Under the pieces are notes generated by a model, which saw only the letters and a program-made list of their open reading frames with translations, was not told the DNA's origin and searched no databases. Shown here one piece after another: positions 57,395-64,000 of a stretch of DNA of 64,000 nt (position 1 is its first letter; every line of letters begins with the position of its first letter). The position numbers and the translations under genes were made by a program. The DNA is from Acinetobacter terrae (GTDB lineage: Bacteria > Pseudomonadota > Gammaproteobacteria > Pseudomonadales > Moraxellaceae): assembly GCF_013004375.1 (NCBI RefSeq), contig NZ_JABERI010000007.1:124001-188000 (forward strand), written 5' to 3'.

Positions 57395-58444
57395 TCACTC
57401 CTTCTTCGATTTTAAAACTGACAAGTAATCCTGCACTGCACGATTATGCTCATCTAAACTTGCGGTAAATTTATGTCCACCATTGCCGGTTGCGACAAAA
57501 TAAATATTGTTTGATGCATCCGGATGCATCGCTGCCTCAATTGCTTTTTGACTTGGTAAAGCAATGGGTGTTGGCGGCAAACCACTGTTGGTATAAGTGT
57601 TATAAGCAGTCGGTGTACGCAAATCTGTACGGGTGATATTACCTTTATAGTTATCTCCCATACCATAAATCACAGTTGGATCTGTTTGCAGACGCATCCC
57701 CATTTTTAAACGGCGCACAAATACACCAGCAACTTGTTCCAATTCACGATCGAGACTGGTTTCTTTCTCAACAATTGAAGCCATAATCAAAGCTTCATAT
57801 TTATCTTTATAAGGTAGGTCAGAGGCGCGATTTGCCCATGCAGCATCTAAAGATTTCATTTGACGGTTATACAAATCCGTCAGAATCTTTTTATCTGTTT
57901 CACCTTTGGCAAAGAAATAGGTATCCGGTGCAAACAGACCTTCTGGATGATTAAACGGAATATTTAATGCTTGCAGCATTTGATCTTGAGGAAGATTCAG
58001 CACTTCTTTCGTGACTAAATCATCTTTCTTTAGAAGTTCAATTAACTGCTTAAAGGTCGTACCTTCAATCACCAGAATGCGATTCATTTGTGCATTTTCA
58101 GAATTCGCAACCATATCCATCACTTGACGAATAGTCATGCCCTGACGCACTTCATACACACCGGCTTTCATGCTGTCATGAATGATAAACTTTTGATAAA
58201 GCTTTAATATAATCGGGAAACTGACTTTATCTTCTTTGGCTAAACGATTAATAAAGCCTGAATAGGTATCACCTGTTCCAATGGCCAGCAGCTGCTTTTC
58301 ACCTTCGACAGGATAAGCCTTAAACAAGCTTGACCATAAGATGACTGAAGCCATGACCACGAAACCTATGAATAGAACGACGAAACCTTTCAATGGAAAT
58401 ACTTTTGTGGCTTTCTTTTTTGAGTTTTTGTTTGTGCTGGACAT
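57395..58444 (-). CDS. mltG: Endolytic murein transglycosylase
   Basis: A 349-residue YceG-like enzyme with one N-terminal membrane helix (GFVVLFIGFVVMASVILW) and a periplasmic catalytic domain. The catalytic Glu lies in ASIVEKETSL. The family ending RLQTDPTVIYGMGD, NTYTNSGLPPTPIALPS and NNIYFVATGNGGHKFTASL is intact. It cuts nascent glycan strands and limits their length. It overlaps the translational unit of pabC and tmk (1-3 bp gaps). Confidence 0.95.
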   Translation of the reverse strand: MSSTNKNSKKKATKVFPLKGFVVLFIGFVVMASVILWSSLFKAYPVEGEKQLLAIGTGDTYSGFINRLAKEDKVSFPIILKLYQKFIIHDSMKAGVYEVRQGMTIRQVMDMVANSENAQMNRILVIEGTTFKQLIELLKKDDLVTKEVLNLPQDQMLQALNIPFNHPEGLFAPDTYFFAKGETDKKILTDLYNRQMKSLDAAWANRASDLPYKDKYEALIMASIVEKETSLDRELEQVAGVFVRRLKMGMRLQTDPTVIYGMGDNYKGNITRTDLRTPTAYNTYTNSGLPPTPIALPSQKAIEAAMHPDASNNIYFVATGNGGHKFTASLDEHNRAVQDYLSVLKSKKE

Positions 58445-58445
58445 A

Positions 58446-59258
58446 TTAACGAATCTGAGTCAATTGAAGGATATTAAACAGTTCAATACACGCTTGAACA
58501 TTCAAAGCTTGCTGATTAAGTTCAGTCACAACTTTCATTGGACTTAAGGCATTACAGAAAAACAGACTTTCAAATTTTGAAATTTCTTCCATATCAATAA
58601 AACGCTGTTCGCAATGAATACCTTGCTGCTGCATACGCGCCAAAATTTCTGCCCGCATTACACCATGGACGCCATTATAACGAAGTTCCGGGGTAATCCA
58701 TGTATTGTTTAAACGAATGAAACAATTACTGCTTACTCCTTCAACAACAGTGCCTTGCACATCAGTCACCAATGCTTCCGCCCAGCCATGTTGATCGGCT
58801 TCATTTTTTAATAATACCTGTTCCAAGCGATTCAGGCTTTTTAAACCGACCAAGCTTGGCATGGTGAGTCCCAACGCCTGTTGTAGCACACCCGATTTAA
58901 TTTTTTCAATTTGAAAATCATCCACCACTTTGGGATAAAAAAACACCCATACATCTGCCGGATGATCAGGCAATCTGTATCCGCGCTGCCCTTCACCACG
59001 ACTAATGATGACTTTAAGTGTGCCATTCACTTCCAGAAATTGCTGTCGCAATAAACCTAAGCTTTTTTGAATCAAACTCAAATCTGCTTTTAACAGCAGT
59101 CGTTCACAACTTAAATGCAGACGTGCCGTATGTAATGCTTCAAGCTCAATTTTGCCATGCCGAACACGCGCAGTCGTAAAACAGCCATCACCATAATGGA
59201 AAGCACGATCCAATAATGAAATTTCGTTTATTTCCTGTGCATTTTTAAAACATGGCAT
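58446..59258 (-). CDS. pabC: Aminodeoxychorismate lyase
   Basis: A 270-residue fold-type IV PLP enzyme that makes p-aminobenzoate for folate. The PLP lysine is in LVGLKSLNRLEQVL, with the family motifs DRAFHYGDGCFTT at the start and VEGVSSNCFI. D-amino acid transaminases share the fold, but the neighbours mltG and tmk and the short length point to PabC. I use ATG 59258 with AGGA upstream. A TTG two codons earlier is an alternative. Confidence 0.93.
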   Translation of the reverse strand: MPCFKNAQEINEISLLDRAFHYGDGCFTTARVRHGKIELEALHTARLHLSCERLLLKADLSLIQKSLGLLRQQFLEVNGTLKVIISRGEGQRGYRLPDHPADVWVFFYPKVVDDFQIEKIKSGVLQQALGLTMPSLVGLKSLNRLEQVLLKNEADQHGWAEALVTDVQGTVVEGVSSNCFIRLNNTWITPELRYNGVHGVMRAEILARMQQQGIHCEQRFIDMEEISKFESLFFCNALSPMKVVTELNQQALNVQACIELFNILQLTQIR

Positions 59259-59318
59259 ATGCAAACATCCTGTGAATGATGACTTAGTTTAAAAATAGCG
59301 ACGCTGAATTGATAGCTG

Positions 59319-59378
59319 TTTTATTCATATCAAATTCGTTTCTTATTATTTTTTTAATAAAAAAGATGACGCTATTCT
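59319..59378 (+). promoter_or_regulatory. Regulatory segment of sbp copy 1 (CysB-like)
   Basis: TTATTCATAT at 59321-59330 and GCTATTCT at 59371-59378 recur at the same 50-bp spacing before the second sbp gene. The weak -35 and TATTCT -10 fit an activator-dependent promoter, most likely CysB, but that is inference. Confidence 0.5.
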
Positions 59379-59425
59379 CCGCCTTGTACAAAACATAAAT
59401 AATTTAAATGTAAAGGATAGCAAAA

Positions 59426-60430
59426 ATGCGCTCATTAAAAATCGGGGTTTTAGCAGCACTTATTTCAGCAACATCTTTTAGTGCGCTTGCAAAAGACTTT
59501 TTAAACGTTTCTTACGATCCAACCCGTGAATTGTATGAAAACTATAATAAAGAGTTTGGTGCGTATTGGAAGAAAAGCACAGGCCAAGATCTCACCTTCA
59601 AACAATCACACGGCGGTTCCGGCAAACAAGCACGTTCAGTCATTGATGGCCTTGATGCAGACGTCGTGACTTTAGCCCTTGCCGCAGACATTGATGCCAT
59701 TGCAGAAAACTCAAATCTGCTGCCAAAAGACTGGCAGAAAAAGTTTCCAAATAACTCTACACCATATACATCAACCATCGTATTTTTAGTACATAAAGGC
59801 AACCCGAAAGGCATTAAAGATTGGGGTGATTTGGTTAAAACCGATGTCGGCATCATTACTCCAAATCCTAAAACGTCTGGCGGTGCACGCTGGAACTATT
59901 TAGCAGCTTGGGCTTGGGCGAAACACCAACCGGGCGGTAACGATGCTAAAGCGCAGGAATTTGTACGTAAAATCTATAAAAACACCAAAGTACTCGACTC
60001 AGGTGCACGTGGTGCAACCACAACATTTGCTGAGCGCGGTATCGGTGACGTATTACTGGCTTGGGAAAACGAAGCTCACTTAGCGATTCGTGAACAGCCG
60101 GGCAAGTTTGAAATTATCACACCATCATTGTCTATTTTGGCAGAACCGCCAGTGGCGATTGTTGAAAAGAATGCACAAAAAGATGGCAATCTCACTGTCG
60201 CTAAAGCTTACTTAAACTACCTCTATTCACCTGCAGGTCAAACCGTTGCAGCCAATAACTTCTATCGTCCGCGCAATGCCGCTGTCTTGGCAAAATACAA
60301 ATCCGTATTCAAACCTTTGAAACTGGTGACGATTGACAAGGAATTCGGTGGCTGGACTAAAGTGCAAAAAGCTCACTTCGATAATGGCGGCATTTTTGAC
60401 CAGATCGTGAAAGCCAATAGCACCAAATAA
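59426..60430 (+). CDS. sbp: Sulfate-binding periplasmic protein, copy 1
   Basis: A 334-residue precursor with a signal peptide (cleavage near SALA|KD). It is the substrate-binding protein of the sulfate/thiosulfate importer. Family residues include [63 protein letters not shown] and [13 protein letters not shown], which line the sulfate site. It is a tandem paralogue of the next gene. A 200-bp identical stretch (59654-59853) lies inside it. Downstream cysT and cysW belong to the same uptake system. Confidence 0.94.
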   Translation: MRSLKIGVLAALISATSFSALAKDFLNVSYDPTRELYENYNKEFGAYWKKSTGQDLTFKQSHGGSGKQARSVIDGLDADVVTLALAADIDAIAENSNLLPKDWQKKFPNNSTPYTSTIVFLVHKGNPKGIKDWGDLVKTDVGIITPNPKTSGGARWNYLAAWAWAKHQPGGNDAKAQEFVRKIYKNTKVLDSGARGATTTFAERGIGDVLLAWENEAHLAIREQPGKFEIITPSLSILAEPPVAIVEKNAQKDGNLTVAKAYLNYLYSPAGQTVAANNFYRPRNAAVLAKYKSVFKPLKLVTIDKEFGGWTKVQKAHFDNGGIFDQIVKANSTK

Positions 60431-60508
60431 TCTTGGAAGATCAAAAAGCAGCATTGGCTTTATTCATAAGGCCAATGCTTTGGATACAGAACAGGTTTTA
60501 TTTATCTC

Positions 60509-60568
60509 TTTTATTCATATAAAATTCATTTTTTATTATTTTTTATGCATAAAGAATGGCGCTATTCT
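60509..60568 (+). promoter_or_regulatory. Regulatory segment of sbp copy 2 (CysB-like)
   Basis: TTATTCATAT (60511-60520) and GCTATTCT (60561-60568) repeat the layout seen before copy 1. The second gene therefore has its own promoter. Confidence 0.5.
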
Positions 60569-60608
60569 GCATTCATGTTACAAAACAGTTAAGAATATTG
60601 AGGTTGGC

Positions 60609-61622
60609 ATGAGCATTTCAGCAAAATTAAAGTTAGGGGTTTTAGCAGCAGTTATTTCTGCAACATCTTTTAGCGCTCTGGCAAAAGACTTTTTAAATGT
60701 CTCTTATGACCCAACCCGTGAACTTTATGAAGACGTTAATAAACAGTTCGGCAAATACTGGGAAAGCCGTACCGGTCAAAAAATCAACTTCAAGCAATCG
60801 CATGGTGGTTCTGGTAAACAAGCGCGTGCAGTGATTGATGGTTTAGATGCAGACGTCGTGACTTTAGCCCTTGCCGCAGACATTGATGCCATTGCAGAAA
60901 ACTCAAATCTGCTGCCAAAAGACTGGCAGAAAAAGTTTCCAAATAACTCTACACCATATACATCAACCATCGTATTTTTAGTACATAAAGGCAACCCGAA
61001 AGGCATTAAAGATTGGGGTGATTTGGTTAAAACCGATGTCGGCATTATCACCCCTAACCCTAAAACGTCTGGCGGTGCACGCTGGAACTATTTAGCAGCT
61101 TGGGCTTGGGCAAAACACCAAGCCGGTGGTAACGACAAAATAGCTCAAGAATTCGTTCGCAAAATTTATAAAAACACCAAAGTACTCGACTCTGGCGCAC
61201 GTGGCGCAACCACAACATTTGCTGAGCGTGGTATTGGTGACGTATTACTGGCTTGGGAAAACGAAGCTCATTTAGCGATTCGTGAACAACCCGGTAAATT
61301 CGAAATAGTAACACCAAGCTTGTCTATTCTGGCCGAGCCACCCGTTGCAATCGTAGAAAAAAATGCCGAGAAAAAAGGCAACAAATACTTGGCGCAAGGT
61401 TACTTGAACTTCTTGTACTCTCCATTGGGTCAAGAGATTTCAGCACGTAACTTCTACCGTCCACGCAATGCTGCTGTCTTGGCAAAATACAGTAATGTAT
61501 TCAAGCCACTTAAACTTGTGACCATTGACCAGGAATTTGGTGGTTGGGATAAAGTTCAAAAAGCCCACTTTGAAAATGGTGGCATCTTTGACCAAATCGT
61601 AAAAGCCAATAGCGCGAAATAA
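60609..61622 (+). CDS. sbp: Sulfate-binding periplasmic protein, copy 2
   Basis: A 337-residue precursor closely similar to the gene just upstream, with the same binding motifs and a signal peptide (SALA|KD). The N-terminus ([20 protein letters not shown]) and the C-terminal third differ clearly from copy 1, while residues around 80-145 are encoded by identical DNA. The open frame extends back to 60480, but ATG 60609 is the natural start (TTGAGGTTGGC upstream). It has its own promoter-like region. The second copy may differ in affinity for sulfate, thiosulfate or a sulfonate. Confidence 0.94.
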   Translation: MSISAKLKLGVLAAVISATSFSALAKDFLNVSYDPTRELYEDVNKQFGKYWESRTGQKINFKQSHGGSGKQARAVIDGLDADVVTLALAADIDAIAENSNLLPKDWQKKFPNNSTPYTSTIVFLVHKGNPKGIKDWGDLVKTDVGIITPNPKTSGGARWNYLAAWAWAKHQAGGNDKIAQEFVRKIYKNTKVLDSGARGATTTFAERGIGDVLLAWENEAHLAIREQPGKFEIVTPSLSILAEPPVAIVEKNAEKKGNKYLAQGYLNFLYSPLGQEISARNFYRPRNAAVLAKYSNVFKPLKLVTIDQEFGGWDKVQKAHFENGGIFDQIVKANSAK

Positions 61623-61649
61623 GTGTTGGAAAGATAAAGGAGCACCGAC

Positions 61650-62255
61650 ATGATTCATACCGTAATTGTTCCAGGCGTAGGTGGCAGTGAACATGCGCAC
61701 TGGCAATCTTGGTTACAACGACAACTCATGTCATGCTCGCGTGTGCAACAAAAGGATTGGAACAAACCTGTCTTACAAGATTGGATTAGCGAATTTGTAA
61801 ATACCGTGACACCAATTCAGGGCAATATCCAGATTGTTGCGCATAGCTTTGGTTGCCTAACCACTGTTGCAGCACTAGCTCAGCACCCGGAATTAAATCA
61901 AAAAATTAAAAATTTGATTTTGGTTGCACCGGCGAATCCTGCACGTTTTGGTGAAGCTGGCTTTGCACGTGATAGCCAGCAAGATTATCAAGATTATTTT
62001 CACCAACTTAAAATTGCCGTTCCGACCACTTTACTGATCAGTGAAAACGACCCTTGGTTAAATTTCGAAGATGCCCAATGCTTAGCCAAAACATGGAAAC
62101 TCAACCCGATTAACCTGGGTCAAGTCGGACATATTAATGTTGCTTCCGGTTTTGGTCCGTTTCCTGAAATTTATGATTATTTGATTTCAGAAAATGTACT
62201 GCAACATATCAATTTTTCTGATGAGAGCAAGTGTTATTTTAAATTTGCAATTTGA
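61650..62255 (+). CDS. RBBP9/YdeN-type alpha/beta hydrolase
   Basis: A 201-residue serine hydrolase. It has the nucleophile elbow VAHSFGCLTT, the acid in LISENDPWLNFE, and His in VGHINVASGFGPFPE, the RBBP9/YdeN signature. The N-terminal VIVPGVGGSEHAHWQSWL is typical. It lies within the sulfate uptake cluster, 27 bp after sbp copy 2, and is probably co-transcribed. A role in sulfur ester or thioester hydrolysis would fit but is only inferred from position. Confidence 0.88.
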   Translation: MIHTVIVPGVGGSEHAHWQSWLQRQLMSCSRVQQKDWNKPVLQDWISEFVNTVTPIQGNIQIVAHSFGCLTTVAALAQHPELNQKIKNLILVAPANPARFGEAGFARDSQQDYQDYFHQLKIAVPTTLLISENDPWLNFEDAQCLAKTWKLNPINLGQVGHINVASGFGPFPEIYDYLISENVLQHINFSDESKCYFKFAI

Positions 62256-62339
62256 AGTCTGCAAATTATGCTTGTGCCGAATTAAATTTTTATTTTTGCT
62301 GACTTTATTGGTCAGCATTTTCTCTTTTGAGGAGTAATC

Positions 62340-63173
62340 ATGTCGCAGCGATCCCGAGTGCTGCCAGGATTTGGTCTTTCTCTAGGCTTTACCCTAGCGT
62401 ATTTGTCATTAATTGTTCTTATTCCACTCTCTGCGGTGTTTATTAAATCACTGGGAATTGGCTGGGATGGTTTATGGGAAATTTTAAGTTCAGAACGTAT
62501 CCTAAAATCTTTGCAGTTAAGTTTTAGTGCCGCACTCATTGCAGCCTTAGTCAATGTGGTATTTGGCTTATTACTGGCATGGTGTTTGGTTCGTTACAGC
62601 TTCCCTGGCAAACGAATTATTGATGCTTTGGTGGATTTACCCTTTGCCCTGCCAACCGCAGTTGCCGGTATTGCACTGACTTCTTTATATGCACCTACAG
62701 GCTGGATTGGTCAGTACCTGGAACCGATTGGCATTAAAGTAGCCTACACCCCGATCGGGATCACGCTTGCGCTGATTTTTATTGGCTTACCTTTCGTGGT
62801 TCGTACAGTACAACCTGTTTTAAGTGACCTGGAAACCGAACTGGAAGAAGCTGCATCTGCACTCGGTGCCAACCGTTTTCAGGTTATTACCAAAATCATT
62901 ATGCCGATTCTATTTCCAGCATTATTGACAGGTTTTGCCTTGGCGTTTGCACGTGGTGTCGGTGAATACGGTTCAGTCATCTTTATTGCCGGTAACCAGC
63001 CTTATGAAACTGAAATCGCACCACTGATGATTATTTCTCGTTTAGAAGAATATGATTATGCAGGTGCAACCACGATTGCGGTTGTGATGTTGGTGCTGTC
63101 ATTTGCGATTTTATTCCTGATTAACTTGCTACAAGCGTGGGCAAGCCGTCGTACAGGGAGAACTGCACCATGA
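62340..63173 (+). CDS. cysT: Sulfate ABC transporter permease CysT
   Basis: A 277-residue inner-membrane permease with about six helices and the EAA loop [23 protein letters not shown]. The motif [25 protein letters not shown] is typical of CysT (CysU). It forms the channel with CysW for sulfate or thiosulfate delivered by Sbp/CysP. GAGGAG lies seven bases before the ATG. The stop overlaps the cysW start as ATGA. Confidence 0.96.
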   Translation: MSQRSRVLPGFGLSLGFTLAYLSLIVLIPLSAVFIKSLGIGWDGLWEILSSERILKSLQLSFSAALIAALVNVVFGLLLAWCLVRYSFPGKRIIDALVDLPFALPTAVAGIALTSLYAPTGWIGQYLEPIGIKVAYTPIGITLALIFIGLPFVVRTVQPVLSDLETELEEAASALGANRFQVITKIIMPILFPALLTGFALAFARGVGEYGSVIFIAGNQPYETEIAPLMIISRLEEYDYAGATTIAVVMLVLSFAILFLINLLQAWASRRTGRTAP

Positions 63174-64000
63174 GCTTAATCACCAATAGCAATGCTTTAG
63201 CAGAAAAACTGCAATCTCGTGATGCAACCCGTGAACCGACATGGGTCCGTAATCTTCTGATTACCATTGCGCTGATCTTTTTTTTAAGCTGCCTGATTCT
63301 GCCTTTAATTCTGGTCTTTGTTGAAGCCTTTAAACAAGGTGTTGCGGTTTATTTCCAAGCCTTGATCAATCCAGATACTTTATCTGCAGTAAAACTGACT
63401 TTATTGACAGCTGCCATTGCCGTGCCATTAAACGTGGTGTTTGGTGTCGCTGCTGCCTGGTCTGTTGCAAAATTCAACTTCCGTGGTAAATCTATTTTAA
63501 CCACCATTATTGACATCCCTTTCTCTGTATCACCTGTTATTGCAGGTATGATGCTGGTACTGATTTTTGGTACTCAAGGCTGGATGGGCAGCTGGCTGAT
63601 GGATCACGACATCAAAGTGCTCTATGCCGTACCTGCCATTGTGCTTGCGACTATCTTTATTACCGTTCCTTTTGTGGCTCGTGAATTGATTCCTTTAATG
63701 GAAGCGCAAGGAACTGAAGAAGAAGAAGCTGCAATTGTACTCGGTGCTTCTGGCTGGCAAACCTTCTGTAAAGTGACCTTGCCGAATATTAAATGGGGTC
63801 TGATTTACGGGGTGATTCTGTGTAATGCCCGTGCGATGGGTGAATTTGGTGCGGTATCGGTGGTGTCTGGTCACATTCGTGGTGAAACCAATACCTTGCC
63901 GTTACACGTCGAAATTCTATACAACGAATATACCTTTAGTGCTGCGTTTGCGGTGTCCTCGCTGTTGGCTTTACTTGCGATTGTGACCCTGATTTTAAAA
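63170..64000 (+). CDS. cysW: Sulfate ABC transporter permease CysW (3' end outside the window)
   Basis: The frame is open from ATG 63170 to the window end (277 residues), so the stop and the last residues are missing. Visible CysW features are [21 protein letters not shown], the EAA loop [24 protein letters not shown] and [24 protein letters not shown]. It starts within the cysT stop codon (ATGA). The ATPase gene cysA is expected beyond the right edge but is not visible here. Confidence 0.94.
   Translation, partial: MSLITNSNALAEKLQSRDATREPTWVRNLLITIALIFFLSCLILPLILVFVEAFKQGVAVYFQALINPDTLSAVKLTLLTAAIAVPLNVVFGVAAAWSVAKFNFRGKSILTTIIDIPFSVSPVIAGMMLVLIFGTQGWMGSWLMDHDIKVLYAVPAIVLATIFITVPFVARELIPLMEAQGTEEEEAAIVLGASGWQTFCKVTLPNIKWGLIYGVILCNARAMGEFGAVSVVSGHIRGETNTLPLHVEILYNEYTFSAAFAVSSLLALLAIVTLILK

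Noticed and set aside
60480..60608. N-terminal extension of sbp copy 2
   Set aside because: The extra 43 residues cover the promoter-like segment shared with copy 1. The signal peptide begins at ATG 60609.

Overview
The window looks like Acinetobacter (Moraxellaceae, Gammaproteobacteria). The evidence is low GC with A/T-rich intergenic DNA, the dat-ddc pair for 1,3-diaminopropane synthesis, a long (about 480-residue) GAPDH, a small NF038104-type lipoprotein between recO and era, and a Pseudomonas-like mucD-lepA-lepB-rnc-era-recO-pdxJ order. These calls rest on reading proteins and motifs by eye; no database search was possible.

Layout. 1-9226: end of hflD, purB, a DUF2238 membrane protein, a cytochrome b561-type protein, sohB, then the phosphate uptake operon pstS-pstC-pstA-pstB (minus strand) behind a tandem Pho-box-like repeat. 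9227-15349: an orphan Rieske oxygenase, dat-ddc, a SIMPL-domain protein and a cluster of intergenic hairpins. 15350-23641: an 8.3-kb integrated element in the 3' end of proB. 23618-31400: proB, obgE, an HxlR regulator divergent from a qorB-like gene, gap, rarD and a lipocalin. 31522-42000: uvrB, a macro-like protein, a diguanylate cyclase, an OmpW-family protein, an MFS transporter with a 44-residue partner, a TauD-family dioxygenase and a DUF1003 protein. 42179-54336: sthA, lipA, then the minus-strand block mucD, thioesterase, lepA, lepB, DUF4845, rnc, era, lipoprotein, recO, pdxJ, miaE. 54564-64000: nadB, a PaaI-type thioesterase, pabC-mltG-tmk, and sulfate uptake (two tandem sbp genes, a small hydrolase, cysT, and cysW cut by the window edge).

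The most interesting region is 15350-23641. A 23-bp repeat (22/23 identical, 17-bp perfect core) lies at both ends. The right copy is the living 3' end of proB. The left copy is the displaced proB 3' end, still followed by what looks like the old proB terminator. Inside are a tyrosine integrase, an unknown protein, an AlpA regulator, two small control-type genes, a Rep-like initiator with three 23-bp repeats at an exact 35-bp period, a 52-residue ORF, a two-gene AAA ATPase plus TOPRIM/DUF4276-like module, and a small secreted protein. Copies of the octamer AGAGGTTA (or one-mismatch forms) sit inside both ends and may be integrase arm sites. The whole resembles a compact phage satellite or integrated plasmid with an anti-phage cargo.

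Other notable points are a 200-bp identical tract between the two otherwise diverged sbp genes (gene conversion), the absence of algU-mucABC between nadB and mucD, and two small genes (39403-39537 and 18261-18419) with good ribosome-binding sites.
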